Of a DNA stretch of 64,000 bases, positions 1 through 12,442 are shown piece by piece (position 1 is the stretch's first letter; each line of letters opens with the position of its first letter). The notes beneath the pieces were generated by a model, which worked only from the letters and a program-made list of their open reading frames with translations, was not told the origin of the DNA and did not search any database. Source of the DNA: Agelaius tricolor (lineage: Eukaryota > Chordata > Aves > Passeriformes > Icteridae); NCBI GenBank assembly GCA_023055355.1, contig JALJCS010000009.1:46096501-46160500 (forward strand), read 5' to 3'. Both the position numbers and the translations under genes were made by a program.

Positions 1-3000
1 GCCAAATGGCATTTAATGACATATATTTTCATTCTGAAATAATATTGGTTTGACATAGGGAAGGAAAAAAAACCACCTTTGATAAAATCTTAAATTTACA
101 GTATTTTTAGGAAGAAAAAAAAATCTTAATCCCCAATCAGCTGTTTGCAAACCCACTGAAACTTGTCAAGGCACTTATGTTTTGAAACAATGCCTTTGGC
201 TACAAATGCACCACAATATTTTGTGTGCTCTATACTTACAAAAAGACTACATTTCTTCTATGTCTTGGTGAGATCAAAAGCAAAATTTTCAAATCTCTGA
301 ATGTATCTGGTATCCATTAGTAGCCCAAACATTGCTTTTCCAGTTTCAGACTGATGAGAATTTATTAAGTTATGGAAGCAAAAGTTGCGGCTGTGTTTAA
401 ATAAGCCCTTGGGCAACTGATTGTGCTCTTGAAGTTATCTCATTCTCCAAGAAAATTCATCAGCTTTGGACAGTATTATTATTTAACCTCTTCTGCAATG
501 TGCATGCATCCAAAAACAAGTTTTGCCATACACTCTCCACCATTTGCACACTGATTGACAATTTGCTGGCAATCTGCTGCTCCTGTCTGGATCTTGCTAA
601 ATTGGAAATTTTTGGTCAGTGAAAGATGGTTTTAATTTCCCAAGTCCAGGACAAAACAAATAATCTGCCAAGAAATTATTCTTAAAACCCACAAGAGTCA
701 CTCTGAAGGTTAAACAGATCACATAATGGGTGGCTTTTCTTTTTTCATCACATTCACTTTACTAAGCATCAAAACCTTTACATCAATTAATATGCTCCAC
801 TTCCTATTAGATGCCATTCTATCAAACTGAAATTGTCCTTGGCAATTTTCCTGTTTAATTTAACAGATCTGCTCTAAAAATCTGTCTCCTAAATTCCATA
901 TCTCACTTGCAGAGCCTACAGCCCACACCACCCTGTGCAGCCTTGTCAAGATGCTGACAGGTCAACCAGGTTTCAAAGATCAAAAGAAATACTGCCTACA
1001 TTTCAGCTGGAAATCTCCAGGAAGACGTTGCCCTTTGTTGTGCACATTTACAGAATTTATTCTGGCAGTTTCCCATCGTTTCCTCAGCTCAAAGGAGAGA
1101 ACCAAGCCTTGCACTGCCTGCCCAGTGTAAGCAGCAGTACCTCACACAGGAAAGTGTTTGCACTGTATAGAGGAAAGGAAATTATTACAAACTCATTACA
1201 AAACCCACCCACACCATGGGCAAAAAGTGTTTTATTTCTTCCTCAGAGACTCTATCAGAAATATGGTGAATCTGAAGGCTGATGGACTTTCTTAATATGC
1301 TTCTACTCATTCTCTTCAATGATCCCATTTCCCCCAAGTTTTTAGAAAAGTTGACCATGGGAAAATAACCTAATTCAAAACAACTTTGCCGTGAATTAAA
1401 TCTCTGAATTGAGCTGGGGTTAAATGGTAAACTGATTTTTAGCTAACTGCTTCTCATGTAGTTCATTCTTTTGAATGCATGGCTGCAAATCTGCTTGCTC
1501 ACACTGCTGTTTCCAAGGCTGGAGTGACTATTAAGTTTTGTAATTAGTGGAATGTAATTATTTCCCGTAATGGGCTGTAAATTCACATTATGCAATAAAT
1601 CATTCTTATGTACACTTAAGGAGTCATTACTCTTCTTAGCAACTGAATATTTACTAAGCACAGAAATGTTCAGCTGGAGTAGGTTATTGGGAAAGCATTA
1701 GTTGCTCCCAAATGAACCCTCTTTGGTGAGGGAAAGTGGTTAGCAGCAGGAAAATTGTGGTTCTACCACTGAGGTTAGAAATAAGACTTGCAAACTTGAT
1801 TCAGCAGGGCACTAGAAAAATATTTGCATATCGGTTCCACTGGGATCATTTACTGTCTTCATTAAGGCTATTAAGTGCTTTCTTAAATCATCTTCTGAAA
1901 TAATAGTCAAGGAGAGAGAGCTGCTGTTACCACTAAAGATTTGTCAGCCAGGATAGGAGTGAGAGAGCAGCAGAATCCATGGAAGTGCTAAACCCAAGCC
2001 AGAACAGCCCTAAGCCTTTCATGTGCCTTATCAATTTTGTACTTTGGGAGGGTGAAAAAAAACTTGAAAAGGCTTGTGGGTGTTCTCAGTAGAGACAAGG
2101 AGTAAAGTTTATTATAATACTGTATTGAGCTGAAGACTCTGCATTAATGTGCATCCTTTAATATTGGGTCTTCCTTGGAGATTTGCTATTTGTCCCCTCT
2201 TAGTCAATTAAAGGAAGCAGAAGCTCAGAACATCTTTGAGCACTGCCATCAGGAGCTGAGAATGCAGGAAAAGGGAATTTGTTCAACAGAGAAAAAAATA
2301 AAGATTCAGCATGAAGTTTGTAATCTGTGTTGTCAGAATTCAGATTCTATCATATATTAACCTAATATTCATATAGCATGCATGTACATATGTGCCTCCA
2401 CCATCCTAATATGGTTCATGGGAGGTAAATCAGTCCAGAGATACATGATTCTTCAGCAAAAAAAGTTTTATGTATAAAAAGCAAGCACCACCCTTCACAA
2501 GATGGAGGATTTCAATAAAAAAGCCTTTCTTGCATTTTTCTTGCACTACTTTTGTTGTAACCTTTCCCCTCTCCAAATCTGATCTTATCCCACCTATCTC
2601 CTCTTCTTATTCACCCTCAGTAATGAAAGTAAAACACTCAGAAGGGTCAGAATTTCTTTTCCTAGTTGCTATCACCATTAAACCCTCCTTTACTCTGAAC
2701 CACTCATAATCAGTGTTGTCCAGATGTCTAAGTTGTGCAGGCTGCAAAAATATCCTAATGCCCTTCAAACCCAACATAGGATATTAATGCAAAAGAAAAA
2801 AAAAAGGCTAATCCAACAGATAGCAGCAATGGACTACATGCCAATAAAGGGAATCTGGGAATGAGCTTAACAGATTTTCTGCTGAAGCTACTGCAGTGTA
2901 TACCTTGAAGGCATCAGTTTGTGGCCAGCAAAGATCAGCTCTGTGCTCGTCTCAGCCTGATCCTTTGCATGTGATTAACAAAGGTGAAGGGAAGCAGCTC

Positions 3001-5223
3001 CAGGGAAGTGTCACAGTGGTAGATGGATGGTTTTAGACACTCTTTGCTTATGCTGTGACCAAACTCCAGATCCTACTGCTGTCCGTGAATTGAGTGTGTC
3101 CCCACTGGGCACTGTCAGATCCCATCAGCTTTGTTCCCATAACTTGCAGAAATTTCTGTCCAAACATACAAATGGGTTTTTGCTCCCCAGAGGTTCCCCT
3201 GGTGCAGCTGAATAAACCCCAACACATTTATTCCAGCTCAAGAAAGGGCAAATATTGCTGTGCTAGAGCAGGGCAAAACCCAAAATTAAAGTCAGAATGC
3301 TCTCCCAACTAGGGGTAAGCAGCACGAAAAGCACACACTTGTCAGGCTTCAGAGAAGAGTGCTTTGAAGTTCTGAGCTCTAAATAGGAATTAGTCAGTGA
3401 AATGCCACTTTTGGGGGTTTTTTCCATGTTCTTCAGCAGTGATGGGACAACAGTGCATGGTTACTGAAACAGGAGCAGAAAGCTTCATGCTATCCAGGAG
3501 CAGACCTTGGCATCACTCTGATGATGAGCAAGCAGTGCATGTTAAAGGGCATGCACAGCTCTGTCCTGGCAATGCTGCTCCAGAACATTCTCCCTGTGGT
3601 TTTAAGGACAAGCTGCTGTGAGTTGCTGAAAGTTCCTCTTTCTATCACTGCTTTGAGTCTGGTTTTAGCTTTGCTACCTCTTCCAGACAAGGCTGTAAGT
3701 ATTAAAAAGCTCCCTTTCAGCACCATTAGGACACAAGAATTCACCAAGAAGCCCTTACAACCTTCACAATATCTTTTCTTTTTGACCAGTAGCAGGACCA
3801 TCTTCTTGCTGTCTTCAAATACAGAAGGAAGAACCTGGAACAGAGACAGGAAGTCGCAAATAAATACCTTTTTAATTTTTTTTTCTCTATATTTGCTGGC
3901 TTTCAAAAGGGGTAAAGAAGAAATTAAATACAGAAAAAGAAAAATTGCTTTTCAGAAGCTGAATGTAGTTTTTTCAACTAAATATGAAGAGCGATTTTAT
4001 GTATCACTTCCTCTGTCTACTTCTAACACTCTAAATATAACTCTCTAAAATACCATTAAAATATGAGGTACTTCTGAGATTCTGATGTTCAATAAAAGGG
4101 TCAATAAGAAGCTGTTATGGTAAACTCCTTTTCTCTAATTGCTTATCTGCTTACAATACAAACCTTTTTCAAGGACTTCCATTTCTATAAAATGTTTTGC
4201 AGCAGAGTACAAAGTTTTACAATATTGGTAATTATATCTAATTTTTATATGAATGAAACAATATTTCTTCCCTATGCAGAGTCCATTCAGAAAGATTTGT
4301 TTCCAGGGTCATGGAATTACCCATATACCAGATACCAACAAAAAAATTAACACTGTCCCACATAAAACCAGGAGAGTGTCCTAATAAAAAAAAGCTCTTC
4401 TAATTTCAATATCTTTCTGTTGCATGTAATTTTTTTATCCCACAAAAGCTTTCAAAGATATAATGACTAATTTTCATTCTTTTTAATCTTCTTTCCTCTT
4501 GCATTCTGTCCTGGAAAATTTCTCACTTTGGACTTAACTTCATATCCTTCTCTCCCTACTTTTACTTTTCATTGCTCATCTATTTCTTGGCAATCCTCCA
4601 ATCTCCAGGGTATATCTAATGATTATTTATTTCCACAAGCCAAATTGTAAAACAGCTTCTGAAGGCAACATCTGAGCAAACATCTTTTGTGGGACAAGAT
4701 AAGGGCATATCAATGAACCTTTTAAAAAAAAATCATTATTTCTTGAATTATAAAACCTACATTGTTCCAAAACCATTTCTGTAAAACCTCACTAAATTAG
4801 ATGTATTGAAGGTACTATGAACCTCTGGGCTGCTCTGTCTTACAGTGCAAATCTCTTATGTGGCTAAGACTTAACTTCATATTTAACTATTAGCCAAGTA
4901 AGAAGCCTCACAGAAAACCCATCCAAATAAGTAATTAAAGAGTAAATCGTGCCAAAAATTTGCTCAGGACTGCTGAAGGCAGAGGTTAACTCAATGGAAT
5001 ACACCCTTGAAAGAAATTCAGTTTAGAAAGAGATCTGCCTCTACAGCCCATCACAAGGATATAAAGAGTGTTTTACATCACAGCCTAGAGACTCAGATTT
5101 CTTTTTAATGGAATTAATTACCAATCAGCTCCTTTTGACTACATCTATATTCCCATATAATAAGCAGGGCTATGCCAAACAGGTGGCTTTGTATTCATTA
5201 TTTTTTAGCAATTGATTTTCCCA
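1..5223. other. Gene-free AT-rich unique sequence
   Basis: No gene, RNA gene or mobile element is recognised here. The sequence is AT-rich and CpG-poor, with scattered short A and T runs. Open frames exist at 935-1282 (+, 115 codons), 3521-4048 (+, 175 codons) and 3490-3906 (-, 138 codons), but none shows a known domain and their composition follows the local base composition. An octamer-like ATTTGCAT lies at 1822-1829, a single match that could occur by chance. Best read as intergenic or deep intronic DNA. Confidence 0.65.
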
Positions 5224-5320
5224 ATTATCACAGATTATCACAGAATATTCCGAGCTGGAAGGGACCCAAAAGGTTCATCAAGTCCAACTCCTAAGTGTAT
5301 GACAGGAAAAAGCCTTAGGG
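5224..5320 (-). mobile_element. CR1 LINE 3'-end fragment
   Basis: Read on the + strand this begins with two copies of ATTATCACAG and continues CAGAATATTCCGAGCTGG, then AAGGGACCCAAAAGG and CATCAAGTCCAACTCC. That order (short terminal CACAGAAT-type repeats, then the GAGCTGGAAGGGACC and AAGTCCAACTCC blocks) is the reverse complement of the avian CR1 3' end, so the element lies on the minus strand with its 3' terminus at the left. It is heavily 5'-truncated and decays into unrecognised sequence after about 5300. There is no coding capacity. The right boundary is approximate. Confidence 0.82.
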
Positions 5321-8300
5321 TGGCCAAATTTTTAGCTTTTCAAAGAGTCCAAGTAAATTTTAAATATTAAAATATTAAGAGGAAATCAACAGTCAGTTTT
5401 TAGCCTTAGCCTAAGCTGTACATTTCACAATGAATGAAAAGGGGGAAGCACAGAGGAGAAAACTTTATGTAGCAAAAGATGACAAATTAGTACAGCTCTG
5501 TCTCAAATTCACATTTAGTACAAGATAAAATGATCAGGTTCAAAGGCAAGCCATAAATCAAGCTTATGAAAGGAGAGCAAGGAATTCACACACAAATGCA
5601 ATCTGCTGACAGCAAAGTCAGTGTGGATCACTCCACAAGCTCAAACTAAATAAGAGTAAATGAGAAACAAACAAAAATTACTGTTAGGAACAAATACCCA
5701 AGAAAACAGTGAGTTGGAATACAGCCTCTAACTTGATACAAAAGCAATTCTGTCTGAGATGAAAATCAGAGAAATATTTACAAAAGTATGACAGGACTGT
5801 GGAACATACTCAGAAATCTCACAAAGCTCCTAATGCAGGGCAATGATTTTAAACATTTTATATTTGGTATATATATTTTACATTTATATTTGGTAAGATT
5901 GTGGCTAATGCTCTCACATGCTTTGAGGTGTCCCTAATTAGCCAAATACAGATTAAGGTAGTGACTCTTCTCTATAAAATATCTTCAAAACATTTTAATG
6001 AAAACAGAGCAGAAGGAACATGCTCCTGACTTTCTCTTGGAAGGGGGAAAAAAATCTGTTGCAAAATTCAAGTATAATGCTGGTTTAAGCCATTAGAAGT
6101 TGAAAGAATTTTGTTAAAATATATGATGGACTTTGTCTTATTCAAAAGTGTTCACACAGTGCTCCAGTCTGCCCTCCTTGGGCTTTCAGATAAGGAGTTG
6201 CTGGGAATGCAGACACTGTGTTCACTGGGATATTCTGCAAATCTGTCTTGAATTTAATCCTAGAAAAGTCTAGGGAGTCTCACTGATCTCTTTCACAGAA
6301 CAGGTAGCACTTTTAAATAAACCAAAATCATATCTTGCCTAAATTTTTATTCTGGAGCTGGTTATTAAAGTGGTGAAATAAAGGTGAAGTTCCTTTCCTA
6401 ATAAAGAAAGCTGCAAAGGTTTTATTAATTAAGTATAAATACTGGGAACAATATTTCTGATTCCTACAGCAAATAGGAATGTGGCTTCAGTCCCACTATT
6501 TCTACCTGATTTATGTATTTGTAATTCCAGTGAAGTGAAAAGTTTTGTAAGAGTAAGTGAAATATTAGGAGGAGGGACCATTTACAGGAAGGATTTCCAC
6601 ACTTATTTCAACAGAGGACTCTGGCCCCTTGGAGTCTTATTAGCACATTATGATTCTTTTGATGAAGATTATGGATTTTCAGGATTAAATTATTGTAGAT
6701 TAGAATAAAATTACAGGTTTCCTCTATGAGTATGTTTTCTTGAGGGTTGTAGGAGAACATTTCAGTTGCTATCAAAAGGTAGCAAGAATGAGGTAGTGAA
6801 ACCAAGATTACCTAGGAGAAGCAGCAACTCAGAGAGGAAATATTACAGAGTTTAGCTAAATAGCTAAAACAGCTAAAAAAACCAGTGACAAGCTGATCTA
6901 GGTACAATTGTTAAAATTCCTTTATTCATATTCTCATGAACTGACTAGTTTAAAACAACTGTGGGAAGCTCTGAGTGAAATTAGAGAAAAAAATGACTGT
7001 CAGACCAAAAATATCTTATACCTGAGGTGTTGTCACAGAGAAATCAAATTCTATAGCTCATAATGTAAATGCATCTAGACAAGACTATTATCTCTAAAAT
7101 TACAAATCTGGCATCACAATTCTTTTAATGAGTTAATAAAAAAACCCCTCCAGAAACCAATATTAATGAATGTTCAAATGACTTTCAGTATTAGTTTACC
7201 AGTGCCATATAAATAAATTTGATGGAAAGCATTTCTGATGGGACAGATACATGTATGTCCTTAATCTTCAATAGAAATTGGACAAGTCTGTCAAAGCAGA
7301 AAGAAAATGTGTAAATATTGTGTGCTGTTCTTTAATAACCAACCTCATTTTAATAATAATTGAGTCTGTGCCTAAAGATCAAAACAGAATTTGATGGGTT
7401 CTGGGGTTTCTTTCTTTTGTTTCCCTTTATGAAATGCAGACAACCTGAAGAGAGTCTGGACTAAATTTGTAACACAAAATGCCTTTGTGATCTGTTATAC
7501 TGCAAAAGTTTCTGAAGAACAGGAAGAAAAGCAGATATAGATGTCAAAGGTTAGGAATGAACAATCTCAAGCAGTCATTACTTTCAAATCCAGGCCACCA
7601 TCATCTTGATATTCCCACCTCCCTGTGTTGGTTTGGCTATGAGATCTTCACATTTTTAGTCATTCTGTGTTCTTTGATTTTATTCTGGTGGTTGATGCTT
7701 CAGTTAAAAAAGGGCCAATGTATAAAAACTCTCTTAAGAGTGGAGCACATTCACAGAGGGATGTGAAGGAGCACTTGGATAGAATTTTTCCAGTATGCCT
7801 TTCCCATGACAAAAAGAGGCAAAATTCTTGAGTAATAAAACCAGATAAATTATAAAGCCTTTCTGAAGTGATTGTGAAAAAGAGGAAATCATAGGTTTTT
7901 ACAGATGGAGAAAAAGTAAAGAATCACCAGAGAACAAGTCAGTGATTTCAACAGAGTAGAAATGATCAATTGAGGACGAGGCTGAAACCCTCCCAAAGTC
8001 CTGAAAATTGAGACAGTGAACCTCGGCAGAACCTGCCCATCCAAATTAACACAAGGATGCTTTCTGGTTGAACCCAGCCAAGACATCCACTCTTACATCA
8101 GTGATCCCCTCACAGTGCAGAGCAAACCCAGCACTTCACAAGCAGCTGCTCCTGTTCAATTTGCTCTTTGCAAAGGCACATTTCGCTCAGATGTGTCACA
8201 TGCAGGAGCTCAATTAAGTTTTCTGGTGGGCTCAGCAGCTGCAGAGAGGGACAGGTTTCCAGGAGCGTGTCATTCCCATTCAGACTATAAAATAAGTGAC

Positions 8301-8675
8301 TTGACACTCAAATTGAGCTTTTGCTTGTGCTAAAAGATTTGCAAGGCTTGCAACACTAGTGGATTTATAAAAATTTGCAATTATGGCTACAGGAATATTA
8401 TTTTTTTCCAAGTTTTGCAGCATGTGGAAAGAGGATTCTATTTAGCTCTTCATGGTCCAAATGAAGACATCTGTATTTGAATATTTCCTTATTTTGCTAT
8501 ATAGAGAATATAAATACCCATTTCTCAGTGGGGAGAAATAAGTGCTTATAACACATGATTTATCTCATCTTGAATCAGAAAATGATGAGGAAAAATCACA
8601 TTCTTAAAATTTTTGTTTCAGTGTTTCTGCCCATTCATTATAGAGGAAGTCTAGAGGAAAAAGACCATGGTATTT
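5321..8675. other. Gene-free AT-rich sequence
   Basis: No gene is recognised. The longest open frame is 8016-8333 (+, 105 codons), which has no recognised domain. A 69-codon frame at 7557-7766 contains one hydrophobic stretch, as expected by chance in T-rich DNA. An imperfect 27-bp-period duplication lies at 5853-5895. Otherwise the stretch holds unique, CpG-poor DNA with short A and T runs. Confidence 0.6.
5853..5895. repeat. Imperfect 27-bp-period duplication
   Basis: The word ACATTTTATATTTGGTA at 5853-5869 recurs as ACATTTATATTTGGTA at 5880-5895, one T shorter, with an AT-rich spacer between. It is a small local duplication with no sign of function. Confidence 0.6.
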
Positions 8676-8699
8676 TATATATATATATATATATATATA
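8676..8699. repeat. (TA)12 microsatellite
   Basis: An uninterrupted run of about twelve TA units follows TATTT and ends before CTCATATACTG. It is a simple dinucleotide array that is likely length-polymorphic. Confidence 0.95.
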
Positions 8700-11600
8700 C
8701 TCATATACTGTAGCTGAACTCGTCTTCATTGGTTTAATAAAGTGATTAAAAAGGTCATTTAATGATTTCTTCCCTCTATTTGACACATCTCATTTTAAAC
8801 TGATTGTTACATTTAAAGGCATAAATAAGACATTAATCTAGAAACATTTTTTCTCTAAATTTCAGTTCTTAGAATATGGGCTTAGGGTTAGGGCTTTTTT
8901 ATCTTGTTGAAGAAAACAAAAAACAGAATCATAGTTGTCCTGAAGACTAAATTTGCTTTTATTTAAAGCCCATTCACAATGGGTAAAAGCCTGAGGTGCT
9001 GGTACTGGACTCACAGCCCCTTATGCTTGCCCATATTCTAATGAGTAGGGTAGATAAAAAACCCTGTGGGCTGAAGTGTGTTTGTCTCAGGGGTGTATTG
9101 ATATTTTTTTGCTCAGTTTGTGTCTGCCAGTTGCTGAAATATTGCACAACCAGTAAAATACTGCATCAACAGACATACCTCATGTATTTAGAGGTGTGTA
9201 TGGTACAAAATTGCCAGTGACTGGAGCACAGTGATGTTTTCAGAAGTGACCTTGGTCTCCAAGCTGGCATCCCTCTTAAACTCACTTTTCTCTGTGTTTT
9301 ATTCACATTTTGCTTTTTCTGTACTCTTGAGAACAAACTAAATTCCAATGAATGTTTTGGGCAGTGAGTGGTTATCAGCCCTTACAATACCGGATTTGTA
9401 AAACATTCAACCAGAGCTGCCTTTTTACCCACAGCTGGCTCAGATGGATGAGATAAATCCCATTCCTGGTGTTTTTTAATGCCCGCAATGGGCCTTATCT
9501 GCCTTTCCCCACACAAACCAGCTCTGAAAGGTGAGAGGCACCTGGAGACAGCACTCAGAACAGCAATACACCCATGGGGAAAAGCTGAGATTGATTTTTT
9601 TTCATCTGGACCAGGGGTTTAGCATTTACACTGTTTTGCTTGTATTGCAACCCTATACATGCACAGGATGTTTACAGTGATTATAATGGACATTTCTCAT
9701 CTCTGTTTGCAGAACATGCTGATGGCTGTTTATTTTTCTTGAGACTCAGCTGTTATTTCCCCCCTCCTATGGAATGACAATGATGCTATTTTAAGTAAAA
9801 GCTGATCCTGGTAGTGAAAAGACTCATTTCACTGAGACCCACAATACATTCCTACTCTCAGCACACTGACTTGCTAACTCCAGGCTTTTGGAAAGACAGA
9901 ACATTTCTCGCAAAGGACTGGGGGCAAGGTTGATAGGAAAATTCTGCCAGCAAGACAAAACTTTGTCCTATCATCCACTCCCCCCTTGAGCAACACCTCT
10001 CCCCAAAGCTGAAAGCCTGACAAACTCTGACTTTTAGGGTAGCACAGCTCGCAACCATTTTACCTCCAACTCCTCAGCATACTCCCAGTATTCTCCAAAT
10101 ATTTGTATTTCCCTTCCAGAGGACACATTTAAAGACATGAATATGTTTTACAGCTGCATAAATAAAAATGCTGCTACTGAAATCTGGGGCAGCTGGATCT
10201 ACTCTTTTGCTTTCTAGGATAGGGAGCCATATTTTATTTATTCAGCTGAACATACCAGCAGGTACCACAGGGGTAGAGACATCAATTTCAGCCCTCCTTA
10301 TTGAACCTCCAAGGAAAACTTGTACTCTATCAATCAAGCAGGAGGCCAGGCTGTGTGTAAGCACTGAAGGTGCTGATCTCAGCCTGATACTCTTTTCAAT
10401 CCATTGCTGGCTGTAAATAGGATTCTGCTACAGGTAGAGCAGAGCTATGAAGCACAGAAGATCTGCCCTGCTGAGCTTTTGTGTGACTTCATTTTCAAAG
10501 AGAAAACCAATTGATTGTAGGAGGCAGAGGAATGTAACTCTCAGTCTCTCCCACTGAACTGCCTCAGATTAAGAAAAGAAAATTTCCTTTTCTTTTTTTC
10601 ATGTGGATGAGGGAATGCAAAAATATTCTGTGTATGTGCACCTGACCACAGACACAAATCTCAGTGCACCAGAACCTTTTTGGGTGGAAGAAGAGGGGCT
10701 ACACCTTTAAAAGAAGATGCTGTCTGAGCTGAGAAGCCACTGGCAGTGACATATCCACAGAAGACAGTAAATCTATAATGCGTTTAACAAGTTGTATGTT
10801 TCCCCACAGCTCCTGAGCACAGCTCCTGATTCCACCAGAGCAATCACTCTGCTGAACATCCCTCTACCTCCCAAGTCATGCTTAAATCAATGGCTTTTGG
10901 TGAAAATGCAGCAGAATGATGTATGGCTGAGGATAATAATATCTGGGGGAAAGATATAAACCAGTAAACTGTTTCATCTACTGCCACTGAAAGAGTGGCC
11001 TTGATTGAAAGCTTTTTTTTCCTTATAATAATTTAAACAACACAGCTTCAGCTACAGCCTTCTGGACTGTGCTGTTTTGGCTCTGACTGGACACCAGGTG
11101 CCCACAAATGCTGCCCTATCACTCCCATCCTCAGCTGCACAGGTGAGAGAAGATATAATAAAAGGCTCATCTGTCCAGGTAAGGGCAGAGAGAGAGCACT
11201 CACCAGTTACTGTCGCTGTCAAAACTCAGCTTGGGGAGATAAATTTAATTTGTTAAATATCACGTCAGAATAGGTTAATGAGAAATAAAACTCATTAACT
11301 CATTAATAAAACCTTTTCCTGGGATGTGCAAATGCACAGCTGTTCTTCTTTTCTGAGGTTTGGTAGAGATGGTGGGTCTTGATCTACTGCTGAATTGTGA
11401 ATAATCAGATTTTTAGGAAATTATCTCCTCCCATGAAATGCTAAGCTTCCTCTTTTTAGCACTAGAATAAAGCCCTAGTTTTTTCTGATATCCTGTCAGC
11501 AGTTTCGGACTATTTAATTTACATGTCTACTCATGGAGCTGCAGAGATAATTTGTGGTGTACAGTTCAAACTTTTCTATCCCCAGTGAACAATTAAATTC

Positions 11601-12394
11601 TCATTAGTGCTAGTGGCATTTAGGGAATTCAGGTCATGTTGGGAAAATGCCTGGCTTGAGCCAAAATAAAGCAAGAATTTGAACATGAAATTTCTATACC
11701 TTTTCACCTCTGTGAGTGTTAGAGGTAGACTGAGAAGCTTTCAGCTTCTAAGAGCTGTTGAAGTTATTCCACTTCTTTGTAGAAATTAGCTCATATCAGA
11801 AATTGCTGCACCAAAACCACATGGACCTACTTAAAAATTTGGTGATACTTACTCCATAAAAATACAAGTTTTATATTTTTTGGAGCAGGTTGCTTTATTT
11901 CATCTTCTCTTAACAGTATGGAAAAAAGGGCAATATTCACATAGATTGGTAGATTTTCTCATGTTTAACAATGGCATCAAATTCAGAGCTCACCATTATC
12001 TTCTCCCTTCTTCCTTACCATACTTACTTGACAATTTTTTTAAATCAAAGCTTTGAGATTTCTAATCCCTTGTCAAATTTGGCTTAAAATCACTGGCAAG
12101 GTCAAAAGTTTATTGGAGAAGGAGACAGACAATGTGATCACATAAAGCTTACCTTCAAGAAACAGAAGGAAAATAATCAGATTTAAAAATAAAAAGAAAA
12201 TTCTTATCTGTTCTTATGTGAGCTCTTCTTGTGGGGAAAAATCCATACCTTGATCTATTCATTCTGTATTGTTTTCCTTACTGGTAACACTTCTGCTAAT
12301 CTTTGATTTTCCACCTTTTTTAAAAGTACTAGAATTATTATAAAAAGAGTAGAAATTAGAAAATGCACATAATTGGTATCCGGTCCAATCTATA
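8700..12394. other. Gene-free unique sequence
   Basis: No gene is recognised. Small open frames such as 9858-10058 (-) and 10168-10416 (+, 82 codons) have no recognised domain. A very short telomere-like word (two TTAGGG units, 8882-8893) is present but too short to mean much. An 8-bp tandem word, ACTCATTA twice, occurs near 11,290-11,308 inside an AT-rich stretch that includes a TGACGT-type word read on the minus strand. Confidence 0.6.
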
Positions 12395-12442
12395 TTTCAA
12401 GGTAGTCCATTCACAATCTATTGTGAATGGACTACCTTGAAA
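12395..12442. repeat. Perfect 22-bp inverted repeat (hairpin)
   Basis: The left arm at 12395-12416 starts TTTCAAGGTAGTCCATTC. The right arm at 12421-12442 is its exact reverse complement, starting TTGTGAATGGACTACC. The arms are separated by only four bases, TCTA, at 12417-12420. All 22 pairs match, and the next pair outward (12394 and 12443) does not. As DNA this could extrude a cruciform, and as RNA it would fold to a tight stem-loop. The stem is shorter than a normal animal primary microRNA (about 33 bp), so a microRNA is unlikely. A template-switch mutation that copied one arm is the simplest explanation. Confidence 0.95.

Noticed and set aside
8882..8893. Two TTAGGG telomere-type units
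   Set aside because: Only 12 bases, no degenerate neighbours, so chance is the better explanation than an interstitial telomere.
12395..12442. MicroRNA precursor
   Set aside because: A 22-bp stem with a 4-base loop is shorter than the usual animal primary-microRNA stem, and the perfect pairing is atypical.
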